From Prosthecobacter gellanilyticus (GTDB taxonomy: Bacteria; Verrucomicrobiota; Verrucomicrobiia; Verrucomicrobiales; Verrucomicrobiaceae), in NCBI RefSeq assembly GCF_007992435.1, contig NZ_BKAG01000009.1, positions 124,001 through 188,000 of the forward strand: a DNA stretch of 64,000 nt. Reading direction: 5' to 3'. The position numbers and the translations under genes are program-made. Shown here piece after piece: positions 34,922 to 43,986 of the stretch. How positions within the stretch are numbered: the stretch's first letter is position 1; each line of letters opens with the position of its first letter. The notes beneath the pieces are model-generated. The model ran no database searches, was not told the DNA's origin, and worked only from the letters and a program-made list of their open reading frames with translations.

Positions 34922-36342
34922 GAACTCTGCTCACCATTCTTTGTGTTCTCAGTGTCCTCGGCAGTGTGCCGCTGTCTGGCGCAGAGCCAAGGCCTAACGT
35001 CCTCTTCATCGCGTTGGATGATCTCAATGATTGGATCGGCTGCCTCGGTGGACATCCGCAGGCGAAGACGCCAAATCTTGATCGTCTGGCGGCGAGCGGG
35101 ATGCTGTTTCGCAATGCCTACACGGCAGCGGCATCGTGCAACCCCTCGCGCAGTGCGATCTTCAGCGGCCTGCCGCCGCATCGCTCAGGGCTATACAACA
35201 ACGTGCAAAAGATGCGTGAGGTGCTGCCGGAGGCGGAACTCCTGCCGCGCTATTTCTCACGCCACGGCTACTGGTCCGCAGGTTCCGGGAAGATGCTCCA
35301 CTACATCATTGATCCGCAGAGTTGGGATGACTACTTCCCGGACAAAGCGAAGGATGATCCCTTCCCGCGCACGTTTTATCCCAAGGAGCGCCCGGTGAGT
35401 CTGCCAAGGGTTGGTGACTGGCAATACATTGAGACCGACTGGGCCGAGCTGGACGTGACCGATGAGCAGTTTGGCGGTGATTGGACCGTGACGAAGTGGA
35501 TTGGCGAGCAACTTCAGCGCGAGCACAAGAACCCATTCTTTCTCGCCTGCGGCATCTACCGGCCGCACGAGCCGTGGTTTGTGCCGAAGAAGTATTTCGA
35601 ACCATTCCCGCTCGAAAGCATCCAGCTGCCGCCTGGATATAAAGAGGGAGATCTCGTGGATGTGCCGCCCGCAGGGCAGCGCCTGGCGCGGAATCGCTAC
35701 TTTGAACACATTCAGAAGAACGAGCAGTGGAAGAATGCCATCCAGGCTTACCTTGCGTCCATTCATTTCGCGGATGCGATGCTCGGCCGTGTGCTCGATG
35801 CGCTGGAAAGCAGCCCGGGGCGCGACAACACCATCGTGGTACTCTGGAGCGATCACGGCTGGCATCTTGGCGAAAAGGAGCACTGGCAAAAATTCACTGG
35901 CTGGCGTGTGTGCGCCCGCGTTCCGCTCATGATCCGGGTGCCCAAAGGCGCACCCGGTTTGCCCGAAGGCACTGCGCCAGGCGGCATCTGTGATCGCCCG
36001 GTGAGCCTTGTCGATTTGTTCAGCACTCTCACCGAGCTTTGCGGCCTTCCAGCGAAGCCGGGCATCGCCAGTCGCAGCCTCGCGCCGCTTTTGCGCAACC
36101 CCAGAATCGAATGGCCTCACGCAGCCATCACCCATCTCGACAAGCCGGAGAACTACGCGCTCAGCACGCAGCGCTGGCGCTACATTCACTATGCCGGCAG
36201 CGAGGAAGAGCTCTACGACATCGAGACTGATCCGCACGAATGGAACAACCTCGCCACCAAGCCCGATCACACTGCCAGGCTCGCTGAAATGCGTTTGCTC
36301 GCGCCCAAACATATCGCGCCCACCTACCCATCGAAACCATGA
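34918..36342 (+). CDS. Sulfatase 3, iduronate-2-sulfatase-like (474 aa)
   Basis: The signal peptide runs to about residue 22. Asp34-Asp35 lie in IALDDLNDWIGCLGGHP, a form typical of iduronate-2-sulfatase-like enzymes. The Cys signature is C74-N-P-S-R78 in CNPSRSAIFSGLPPHRSG. GKMLHY and WSDHGWHLGEKEHWQKFTGW are further marks of that subgroup. Iduronate or related 2-O-sulfated uronic acid is a family-based guess only. It overlaps both neighbours by 4 bp, so it is translationally coupled within the operon. Confidence 0.92.
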   Translation: MRTLLTILCVLSVLGSVPLSGAEPRPNVLFIALDDLNDWIGCLGGHPQAKTPNLDRLAASGMLFRNAYTAAASCNPSRSAIFSGLPPHRSGLYNNVQKMREVLPEAELLPRYFSRHGYWSAGSGKMLHYIIDPQSWDDYFPDKAKDDPFPRTFYPKERPVSLPRVGDWQYIETDWAELDVTDEQFGGDWTVTKWIGEQLQREHKNPFFLACGIYRPHEPWFVPKKYFEPFPLESIQLPPGYKEGDLVDVPPAGQRLARNRYFEHIQKNEQWKNAIQAYLASIHFADAMLGRVLDALESSPGRDNTIVVLWSDHGWHLGEKEHWQKFTGWRVCARVPLMIRVPKGAPGLPEGTAPGGICDRPVSLVDLFSTLTELCGLPAKPGIASRSLAPLLRNPRIEWPHAAITHLDKPENYALSTQRWRYIHYAGSEEELYDIETDPHEWNNLATKPDHTARLAEMRLLAPKHIAPTYPSKP

Positions 36343-39128
36343 AGCTCATTCTCACCCTCGCTGCGTTCGCGGCATTCCTTGGCGGCCATTCGCATGCTAA
36401 ACCGCTGAAGGTCTTCATCCTCGCCGGACAGTCGAACATGGAAGGCCATGCGAAGATCGAGACGTTTGACTACATCGGCGATGACCCGGCCACAGCTCCG
36501 CTGCTGCAGCAGATGCGGGGTGCGGATGGTAAACCCAAGGTGTGCGACCACACATGGATTTCCTATTTGACCGGCAAGTTCGATGGCAGCGCGAATGGTG
36601 AGGGCACCGGGAAGCTTACGGCGGGTTTCGGTGCTCGCGGAGGTGATCCCACGAAGGATGGCGGCAAGATCGGTCCGGAGTTTACCTTCGGCCTAACAAT
36701 GGATGCAGCGCTGAAGGAGCCGGTGCTCATCATCAAGACAGCGTGGGGTGGAAGGAGTCTTCACACCGACTTCCGCCCGCCGAGCGCCGGGCCCTACGAG
36801 ATGAGTGAGTGGCAAAAGGAGAACTACCCTAAACAGGAGGGCCATGGCATCCCGAAGAACTTGGAGAAGTGGAAGGCCGACAAGGTGAAGGAGACGGGTG
36901 TCTTTTACCGGTTCATGGTGGACCATGTGAAAAGGGTGCTGGCTGATCCCAAGCGCGTGTGTCCTGCCTATGATGCTGCGCAGGGCTATGAGATTGCTGG
37001 ATTCGTGTGGCTGCAAGGCTGGAATGACATGGTGGACGGCCACACCTATCCCGATCGCGGCAAGCCGAACCGTTTCGCGGCTTACAGTGATGCGCTTGCC
37101 CACTTCATCCGTGATGTGCGCAAGGATTTCGGAGCGCCGAAGATGCCTTTCGTCATCGGTGTCATGGGAGTCGGTGGCTTGAATGCCAATCCAGAAACGC
37201 TGGTCTTCCGTGAGGCGATGACGGCTCCCTCGCAGATGCCTGAGTTCAACGGAAATGTCTTCGCGGTGCCCACCGCGCCGTTTTGGTCCGAGGAACTCGG
37301 CGTGATCGATGACAAGCGCGCCCAGGTCCGCCAGATGGGCTCTTACCTGAACAACAAGCACAAGGATCATGCGAACGCGGACGGTCACATGAGCGAGGAG
37401 CAGAAGCGCGAATATCTCCAAGACTATGAAGCCAAGCTGATCTCGCCCGCTGAAGAGGCTCTGTGGAAGCGCGGGGCCTCGAATGCAGGCTATCATTATC
37501 TCGGCTGCGCGAAGACCTTCGCGCTCATGGGCAAGGCGTTTGCGGAGACTCTGCTGCGCCAACCCACTGCTGCGGTGAACGCACCAAAAGAGGGTGAGAT
37601 GGCGGGCTATCTTTTTGGTCCGGCAGAAAAGGTGCCGGAGGAGTTCAATGGCGGCTTTTCCCTGTATGCTGCGGCATGGCCGCTGGTCGGCACTTATCCT
37701 GGACACAAGTTTCAAACCGGACTCTGCGGCACATGGATGCATCCGCAGTGGACGGAGGCGCAGAAGCCGAAGGAAAAATGCTACACCGACATCGAGGGCG
37801 GACTCGGCTGGTGGAGGGACACACACTTCCCGACGATCACGCCGAAGTTCATCATGGGTGGTGTGGGGCCGAACTTCTCCGTGATCGCGAATGGTCCGGG
37901 TTATGGCGCAGGCACGTGGGAAAAGCCGCGTGGGCAATATGGCGTGGCACAGCTCAGTCCGTGGGTGCTGTTTCCGCTCGATGGTCTGAACCTGAAGCAA
38001 GGGACGTGCGGCGAGCTCTTCGGCTATGGCTACCTGCCGCTGCCGCTGACGAATCCGAAAAGGACCACCGCAGGCAAGGATGTGCCCACGGGCAACCATT
38101 GCTGGACGTTGTTTCTGAGCACCGGAAACTTCAAAGGCCCGGTGGCTTTCTTCACGCCGTTCTTCTGGTCGCAGGCAACGGTGGAGCATCCTGAGTGGGC
38201 TGGATTGATGCTCGACTCATGCCCAGCCGGGCCTAACAAGGCGATCCAGATGGAGACCCAGCATGTGCCCGCCATGCTGGCGACCGACAACGATGGCACT
38301 CAGTATGCACGTGTGGCCCCGACCTCGTTTCCCCGGGGGGCGGATGGACATTCGAGGGTGCTGCACCGCATCACCGCGTATCAAAAAGCGGCGCTGTGGG
38401 ATGATGTGCAGCGCTGGTTTGAGGGTGGTGCCGCGTCTGAGGGGCGCATCCAATCAGAGGCTGCCGCCGTGCACAAGTTTCGTCAGGGCGGTGGCTCGAA
38501 CTGGAGCATCTATCCGCCGGGCACGAAGCGCGAAGACAAGATCTCGCTAGCGTGGAATTCCTTTGCCACGTCCTTTTCTCCAGACGCAATCACGTTTGGC
38601 TACCAATGGAATGAGCAGACGACATCTGCCCACGGTCCGCTCGTCACGCTGCCGGAATATTTTCGTCTGGATTCGAATGGCAAAAAGCCGCAGTGGCAGG
38701 TGATCTCGTCCAAGGATGTGCCTGCCCATCTAGGCCTCACCCAGCACCGCTTTGAAACGCCGAAGGAGAAGCCGCAGGAGCCACGCACGACACCGGATGA
38801 TGCCGCGAGCTGCTGGAAGAAACCCGGGCCTGCGGCTGGTCCATTCAAGGCGCGCCTGGGTGATGGCAGTGTGGTGACGTATTATTGGTATCGCTTCGCC
38901 GACCAGCCGGCGATGCTGAATGCTGACCTCACCGACGAAGAGCGCGAACAGGTGCAGAAACGTGCCGAGAAACTGCATCGTGCCTGGACGAAGGACCGTG
39001 ACTATCTGCCACCGCCTGATTTTGGGAAGCTCGCCGAGATCGACCCAGCTCTTATCCTCACGCCGCCGAAGGGTTTAGAAATCGGCTACGTGCCCATCGC
39101 AACCCAACAGGAACTGGAAACGCCATGA
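36339..39128 (+). CDS. Exported SASA-type carbohydrate esterase with large C-terminal region (929 aa)
   Basis: After a signal peptide (1-20), residues 22-420 form a sialate-O-acetylesterase-like SGNH hydrolase. The nucleophile Ser32 lies in ILAGQSNMEGH, WGGRSL forms the next block, LQGWNDM follows, and a His lies in HANADGHMS. Such enzymes remove acetyl groups from sugars. The remaining 500 residues are a separate Trp/Gly-rich region that I do not recognise; it may be a beta-rich second catalytic or binding domain. The double length is unusual. It overlaps sulfatase 3 and sdaA by 4 bp each, consistent with joint action on a sulfated, acetylated polymer. Confidence 0.85.
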   Translation: MKLILTLAAFAAFLGGHSHAKPLKVFILAGQSNMEGHAKIETFDYIGDDPATAPLLQQMRGADGKPKVCDHTWISYLTGKFDGSANGEGTGKLTAGFGARGGDPTKDGGKIGPEFTFGLTMDAALKEPVLIIKTAWGGRSLHTDFRPPSAGPYEMSEWQKENYPKQEGHGIPKNLEKWKADKVKETGVFYRFMVDHVKRVLADPKRVCPAYDAAQGYEIAGFVWLQGWNDMVDGHTYPDRGKPNRFAAYSDALAHFIRDVRKDFGAPKMPFVIGVMGVGGLNANPETLVFREAMTAPSQMPEFNGNVFAVPTAPFWSEELGVIDDKRAQVRQMGSYLNNKHKDHANADGHMSEEQKREYLQDYEAKLISPAEEALWKRGASNAGYHYLGCAKTFALMGKAFAETLLRQPTAAVNAPKEGEMAGYLFGPAEKVPEEFNGGFSLYAAAWPLVGTYPGHKFQTGLCGTWMHPQWTEAQKPKEKCYTDIEGGLGWWRDTHFPTITPKFIMGGVGPNFSVIANGPGYGAGTWEKPRGQYGVAQLSPWVLFPLDGLNLKQGTCGELFGYGYLPLPLTNPKRTTAGKDVPTGNHCWTLFLSTGNFKGPVAFFTPFFWSQATVEHPEWAGLMLDSCPAGPNKAIQMETQHVPAMLATDNDGTQYARVAPTSFPRGADGHSRVLHRITAYQKAALWDDVQRWFEGGAASEGRIQSEAAAVHKFRQGGGSNWSIYPPGTKREDKISLAWNSFATSFSPDAITFGYQWNEQTTSAHGPLVTLPEYFRLDSNGKKPQWQVISSKDVPAHLGLTQHRFETPKEKPQEPRTTPDDAASCWKKPGPAAGPFKARLGDGSVVTYYWYRFADQPAMLNADLTDEEREQVQKRAEKLHRAWTKDRDYLPPPDFGKLAEIDPALILTPPKGLEIGYVPIATQQELETP

Positions 39129-40669
39129 CACCTGTCTCCATTTTCAACGACGTGATCGGTCCTGTGATGAGAGGGCCATCAAGCTCTCACTGCGCGGCGG
39201 CGCTGCGCATCGGACGACTGGCGAGGGATCTGATGGACGGTGAGATCACGGAGGTGCTCGTGGAGTTTGACGTCTCAGGCTCGCTGCCAACGACGCATGA
39301 GAGCCAGGGGAGTGACATGGGGCTCTTTGGTGGCTTGCTTGGCTGGGAGGCTGATGATGAACGCCTGCCGGACTCTGCGCAAGCACTGGCCGATGCGGGG
39401 ATCAAGATGCGCATCGAAACGATCGATGTCGGTGACGCGCACCCGAACACGTATCGGCTCACGCTCAAGAACAGGCGGGAGCAGCACTCGCTCATCGCTG
39501 TCTCCACCGGTGGTGGCATGATGGAGGTGCTCAGCATTGATGGTGTGCCGATGCACATGGACGGCGGCTATCATGAGACACTGATCTGGCTGCCCAATGG
39601 AATCTCAGGACGCTTTGAAACTGATGAGATCATCATCCACCCGGTAGAAAAGGGGGTGATCGTGCAGATCGAGGCGGCTGGCTTTGTTTCCACGGAGGGA
39701 TTGAAGCCGGCCTCAGTCAAGAGGCTCGCGCCGGTGCTGCCTGTGCCGTCACGCAAGGATGTGCGCGTGCCGTTTGCGAGTTGTGCGGAGATGCTAGCGC
39801 ATGATGCCGCGAAGCACACGCCGCTGTGGCAGCTCGCGGTGGAGTATGAATGCGCGCGAGGCAGTTTTACTGAGAAGGAAGTGATCGCCAAGATGGTCGA
39901 GATTGTGCGCATTTTGCGAAAGTCGATCACGCAAGGGATTGCGGGGACGAGTTATGAGGATCGTGTTCTGGGGCATCAAAGCGGGCGCTTTCAGGACATG
40001 CTGAATGCGGGCCTGTTGCTCGATGGTGGTGCGCTGAACCGCATGGTGCTCTACGTCACGGCTCTGATGGAGGTGAAGAGCAGCATGGGCGTGATCGTGG
40101 CCGCGCCCACGGCGGGTGCATGTGCCGCGCTTCCCGGGGCGGTGATCGGCATGGCAGAATCCATGAATCGCGGAGAGGATGAGATGGCGAAGGCGATGCT
40201 CGCCGCTGGCTTGATCGGCGTCTTCATTGCCACGCGCTGGACTTTTGCGGCGGAGGTGGGCGGCTGTCAGGCCGAGGGCGGGGCGGCATCATCCATGGCA
40301 GCGGCGGCTCTCGTGACGCTGGCAGGTGGCACGCGTGATCAGGCCATTGCCGCGGCTTCGATGGCGTTTCAATCCATGCTGGGCTTGATCTGTGATCCCA
40401 TCGCGAACCGTGTCGAAGCTCCTTGCTTGGGCAAGAACGTCATGGCTGCCAGCAATGCCCTTTCTTGCGCGAACATGGCGCTCGCGGGTTTTGACCCTCT
40501 CATCCCGCTGGATGAAGTCATCGATGCCGCGAAAGCGGTGGCCGAGCGGATGCCGCGTGAGCATCGCTGCACCTCACTGGGCGGTCTGGCGGTGACGCCG
40601 ACCTCGTTGGCGATCGAGAAGCGGCTCGCAGGCCTCAAGAAGGGCTGCGGCAGCTGCTCCTGTCATTGA
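39125..40669 (+). CDS. sdaA: L-serine ammonia-lyase, iron-sulfur type (514 aa)
   Basis: This cytoplasmic enzyme deaminates L-serine to pyruvate using a [4Fe-4S] cluster. The beta-domain starts with FNDVIGPVMRGPSSSH, the usual serine-site motif, and contains GSLPTTHESQGSD. The alpha domain has SSMGVIVAAPTAGACAALPG. Candidate cluster cysteines occur in GGCQAEGG, LICDP and EAPCLGKN. Alpha and beta parts are fused in one chain, as in the single-chain bacterial type. It overlaps the esterase gene by 4 bp, an unexpected partner for sulfatases. One inference is catabolism of serine released from a sulfated glycoprotein; another is chance operon membership. Confidence 0.93.
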   Translation: MTPVSIFNDVIGPVMRGPSSSHCAAALRIGRLARDLMDGEITEVLVEFDVSGSLPTTHESQGSDMGLFGGLLGWEADDERLPDSAQALADAGIKMRIETIDVGDAHPNTYRLTLKNRREQHSLIAVSTGGGMMEVLSIDGVPMHMDGGYHETLIWLPNGISGRFETDEIIIHPVEKGVIVQIEAAGFVSTEGLKPASVKRLAPVLPVPSRKDVRVPFASCAEMLAHDAAKHTPLWQLAVEYECARGSFTEKEVIAKMVEIVRILRKSITQGIAGTSYEDRVLGHQSGRFQDMLNAGLLLDGGALNRMVLYVTALMEVKSSMGVIVAAPTAGACAALPGAVIGMAESMNRGEDEMAKAMLAAGLIGVFIATRWTFAAEVGGCQAEGGAASSMAAAALVTLAGGTRDQAIAAASMAFQSMLGLICDPIANRVEAPCLGKNVMAASNALSCANMALAGFDPLIPLDEVIDAAKAVAERMPREHRCTSLGGLAVTPTSLAIEKRLAGLKKGCGSCSCH

Positions 40670-40688
40670 GCGATGATTTAGCCCTTGC

Positions 40689-41402
40689 CTACTCCATCGG
40701 ATCTTCGCCGAGGTAACTGACGAGGTGTTTGCGCAGCTCGGTGCGGGCGCGGAAGAGGAGGCTTTTCACGGCGGGGAGTGACATCTTCAGGATCTCGCAG
40801 ATCTGCTCATAGGGCATCTCTTCGTGACGACGCAGGACCACGGCGAGACGCTGTTTTTCAGGAAGAGCGGCGATGGCTTTATCGAGAGCTTTTTCGAGCT
40901 CGTCCTGCTGGGTGATGTGGTCGGGGGCAGGGGAGGTGTGATCGGCAAACTGGCGCTGGAGGCCATCATCCTGCTCGCTGTCACCTTCGAGGGAGGTTTC
41001 TTTCCGGCGGCTGCGGCGGCGGGTCTCGTTGAAGACGAGGTTCCGCATGATGGTGAAGAGCCAGGTCGTGAACTTGGCCGTCGGCTCATAGCGCGGGGCG
41101 CTCTTCCACACGCGCAGAAACACCTGCTGGGCGATGTCATGCGCGTCATCAATGTTCCCGAGCATGCGCGCGGCTGTGCCGATCATGACACCCTGATGAA
41201 GCTCCACGAGCATCTCAAAGGCCTTCACATCGCCCTCTTTGACTCGCAGCATGAGGCGGACGCTCTCCAGATCGCATGACGAATCCTCCGTGTCAGCGGA
41301 CACGGAGGGTGTGACGGAGGAGGGCCATTCCGGTTCCGGCATGACGGGTGTGGTGGGCAGGAGACCGGCGACGCTAGCGGCAATCATGCAGGCCTTCAAC
41401 AT
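40689..41402 (-). CDS. ECF-type RNA polymerase sigma factor (about 237 aa)
   Basis: Region 2 reads AFEMLVELHQGVMIGTAARM, then DDAHDIAQQVFLRVWKSAPR and FTTWLFTIMRNLVFNETRRR, the typical sigma-70 region 2 with its -10 recognition helix. An acidic linker follows. Region 4 is EKALDKAIAALPEKQRLAVV, then EEMPYEQICEILKMSLPAVK and a final basic helix. The extended open frame to 42248 is not coding. Start 41402 is uncertain because ATG 41342 is an alternative; the extra 20 residues are hydrophobic and unusual. No anti-sigma gene is adjacent. It ends 19 bp from the convergent sdaA gene. Confidence 0.85.
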   Translation of the reverse strand: MLKACMIAASVAGLLPTTPVMPEPEWPSSVTPSVSADTEDSSCDLESVRLMLRVKEGDVKAFEMLVELHQGVMIGTAARMLGNIDDAHDIAQQVFLRVWKSAPRYEPTAKFTTWLFTIMRNLVFNETRRRSRRKETSLEGDSEQDDGLQRQFADHTSPAPDHITQQDELEKALDKAIAALPEKQRLAVVLRRHEEMPYEQICEILKMSLPAVKSLLFRARTELRKHLVSYLGEDPME

Positions 41403-41657
41403 CGGTCGTAGAAGACGGTTGCGGGGAAAGTTTGAATTGGAGGGATGAGGGATGGCCGGTCGTGAAATGGGGAGCGCGTTTGCCGGGGGAAGGGTGGGGT
41501 GGTGGTCATTAGGCGGAGAACAATGAGCAAGGGAAGCGGGGCGAGGGTGAGGCGGGGCTTCCCTCGGGAGGAGGGTAACAGAAGGGCCGAGAGGCGGTCC
41601 AAATGCACCGGGATCGCATCTTGCACCGGGGGGACCGCTGCGCTTATTGGGGGTCCA

Positions 41658-42506
41658 GTGACTTTTCGACACCCCAAAAACGACGTCTTCATCCCTGATA
41701 ACACCGACCCCTGGACTGCGCTGCATCGCGTGACGCACCTGGGCATCGTTTCTCACCAGGATGACCTGGAGATCGCGGCCTACCACGGCATCACGGAGTG
41801 CTTTCACACGGCGGACAAATGGTTCGGTGGTGTGGTGGTGACGGACGGCGCTGGCAGCCCGCGCAAGGGGCCGTATGAAAACTACACGGACGAGGAGATG
41901 CAGAAGGTGCGTCTCACGGAGCAGCGCAAGGCGGCCTATGTGGGTGAGTACAGCGTCATGATCCAGCTTGGCTATCCGAGTGATGAGGTGAAGCGCGAGA
42001 ACCGCCCGGGTGTCGTCGCGGACCTGAAGTTCATTTTGGAGCATGCGCAGCCGCAGATCCTGTATGTGCACAATCCCTGCGACCGTCATGACACGCATGT
42101 GGCGACCTTTCTGCGCTGTATCGAGGCCATCCGCGAGCTGCCGCCGGAGATGCGCCCGAAGAAGGTCTATGGCTGCGAGGTCTGGCGCAAGCTGGACTGG
42201 ATGCTGACGGATGACAAGGTGATGCTCTGGGTGGACAAGTATCCGCATTTGTTGCGTCCTTTGTTAGGCGTGTTTGACAGCCAGATCAGCGGTGGCAAGC
42301 GCTATGACCTCGCTGAAGAAGGTCTGCGTCATGCGAACGCGACGTATTTTGACTCCCACACGACGGACAAGACCAGCCTGCTGACGTATGCGATGGATCT
42401 GACGCCGCTGGCCGAGGATGACAAGATCGACGTGGAAGAGTACACGCTGAACTATGTGCGCCGTCTGGAAAAGGATGTGGCGGATCGTATGAAGCGCTTC
42501 TTGTGA
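41658..42506 (+). CDS. PIG-L family deacetylase (282 aa)
   Basis: The family removes N-acetyl groups from amino sugars or similar substrates in a zinc-dependent reaction. The motif HxDD, with Gln in place of the common Pro, is at 33-36 in LGIVSHQDDLEIA. The second metal and active-site segment is LYVHNPCDRHDTHVATF. I chose the GTG at 41658 because a GGGGG stretch precedes it and the protein then begins close to the first strand. The open frame extends to 41499 but that part is not protein-like. It is divergent from the sigma factor gene and transcribed alone. The substrate is unknown. Confidence 0.85.
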   Translation: MTFRHPKNDVFIPDNTDPWTALHRVTHLGIVSHQDDLEIAAYHGITECFHTADKWFGGVVVTDGAGSPRKGPYENYTDEEMQKVRLTEQRKAAYVGEYSVMIQLGYPSDEVKRENRPGVVADLKFILEHAQPQILYVHNPCDRHDTHVATFLRCIEAIRELPPEMRPKKVYGCEVWRKLDWMLTDDKVMLWVDKYPHLLRPLLGVFDSQISGGKRYDLAEEGLRHANATYFDSHTTDKTSLLTYAMDLTPLAEDDKIDVEEYTLNYVRRLEKDVADRMKRFL

Positions 42507-42631
42507 TGCGGCTTGATGAGCGCCGGGCATCCGCGAGATGCCCGCGTGCGTTGAAGTCTTGTCGGCGGGGAAGTCTTCGCTAGATTGCGGTCGCGGTTTT
42601 GCTCTCGCTCTGTCTTTGTTTCTATCTCTCT

Positions 42632-43636
42632 ATGCTTCGCTGTCTTGTTCCTCTCAGTGTCGCGCTTCTGGCGCTGTTGGGCACGGGGTGTGTGAATTCC
42701 GGACATGGTCCGGTGAGCGCGGGGACGATGCGGAAGCTGCAGGCGGGGACGATTTCGAAGGCGGAGTTTCAGAGCCGTCTGACGGGGCTGGACAAGGCCA
42801 TCCGCGCTGACTTGCCGTCGCATCCTGTGACGGTGCCGTTTGTGCTGCGCTCGGGCACGCCGGTGATCCAGGCGACGGGACCGAAGGATGAGCCGATGGA
42901 GATGCTGCTGGACAGCGGCGCGGCGCGTCTGGTGATGGGCGCGCAGGATGCGGTGAAGGCCGGTGTGGCGACGATCGACTCACGGCAGGTGCAGGCGACG
43001 ATGCTGGGTGTGGTGGGGAAGGAGCAGGGGCTGGTGGGGCTGCTTTCGCCGCTGCAGATCGGGGCGTGGAGCTTGCCGGCGTATCCGTGTTTTGTGCGGA
43101 CGTTTGAGAATTTTGGCCAGGGTGTGCATTACCCGGCGAACATTCTGGGCTTTGATCTGCCGACGCGGTACTGCTCGTATCTGACGATCGATTACCGGAC
43201 GAAGAAGGCGACGTTTGGGTTTCGTGAGGCGTTCCGGCCGAATTCGATGCTGAGGCGTTCGACGGCGCCGTTTCGCGTTCAGCAAGGCGTGGCGTTTATC
43301 AATCTGGAGTCGAAGGGGGTGAAGTGGTCGTGCCTCTTGGATACGGGTTCTTTTAATGGCATCGAGATCGATGAGACGATCGCGACGAAGCTGGGGGTGC
43401 AGGATCAGGGGAAGATTGTGGAGGGGCTGGTGCTGGTGGCGGTGGGTGGCACGGTGACGTCTGACAAGGCGCGGCTGCGCACGGTGACTCTGCCGGAGAT
43501 CTCGCTGCTCGGCGGGAAGTACAAGCAGGCGGAGATTGATATCTCGCCGGGGCTGCCGCGGGTGGGGTCGTTCTTTCTGAAGGATTACCGCGTGACGTTT
43601 GATTTCAGGCAGAGACGGTTGTGGTTGGAGTGGTGA
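42632..43636 (+). CDS. Retropepsin-like aspartic protease lipoprotein (334 aa)
   Basis: A lipoprotein signal ends in LLALLGTGC (Cys20), so the protein is membrane-anchored on the outside. The mature part has two aspartic-protease half-sites: D94-S-G in MLLDSGAARLVMG and D237-T-G in CLLDTGSFNGIEID. Each is followed by the expected hydrophobic strand. This suggests a fused double retropepsin or pepsin-like fold of the clan AA type known in bacteria. ATG 42632 was chosen since the frame upstream to 42599 adds only non-signal sequence. The physiological substrate is unknown. Confidence 0.8.
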   Translation: MLRCLVPLSVALLALLGTGCVNSGHGPVSAGTMRKLQAGTISKAEFQSRLTGLDKAIRADLPSHPVTVPFVLRSGTPVIQATGPKDEPMEMLLDSGAARLVMGAQDAVKAGVATIDSRQVQATMLGVVGKEQGLVGLLSPLQIGAWSLPAYPCFVRTFENFGQGVHYPANILGFDLPTRYCSYLTIDYRTKKATFGFREAFRPNSMLRRSTAPFRVQQGVAFINLESKGVKWSCLLDTGSFNGIEIDETIATKLGVQDQGKIVEGLVLVAVGGTVTSDKARLRTVTLPEISLLGGKYKQAEIDISPGLPRVGSFFLKDYRVTFDFRQRRLWLEW

Positions 43637-43676
43637 GAAGGCAGGGCTTGGCTCGTGAATGTAACGGGGCTTTTTT

Positions 43677-43921
43677 TGACAGGATTTACAGGATTCAGGA
43701 TTAACAGGATTCCGGAAGGTCTTTTGGTTAGGTTTTGGGCTTTTGGGGGATCGGAGACGGAATTTGTGAGCGGTGTCTAGCGGACGCTCGTTCGGTCACC
43801 ATCCAAGCCGTGGACAAGAGTGTCCACGCTCCTGTCCAAGGCCGTGACCATCACGGGAACCCAAACAAGAAAGGGGTTCGAATCTTGTTCATCTTATCAT
43901 CCTGTTAATCCTGTCAAAATC
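43677..43921. repeat. 245-bp intergenic element bounded by inverted ACAGGATT repeats
   Basis: The left arm (43677-43711) is built from near-9-bp units of ACAGGATTN. The right arm (43880-43921) carries the same units in opposite orientation, so the segment has MITE-like ends. I see no target-site duplication. Inside, GTGGACA-AGAG-TGTCCAC (43810-43827) forms a hairpin followed by GCTCC. I recall ACAGGATT-type tandem repeats from other bacterial genomes, without a known function. It fills most of the 350-bp gap; nothing else is seen there. Confidence 0.8.
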
Positions 43922-43986
43922 ACCCGCGAATAACCCCGGAGCTGGAGTGCACGCAAGACACCGAATTGAGGAACCGTTTGGTCTGC

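Noticed and set aside
41403-42248. Extension of the sigma factor frame upstream
   Set aside because: The extra 282 residues are low-complexity, overlap the PIG-L gene and have no sigma-factor content.
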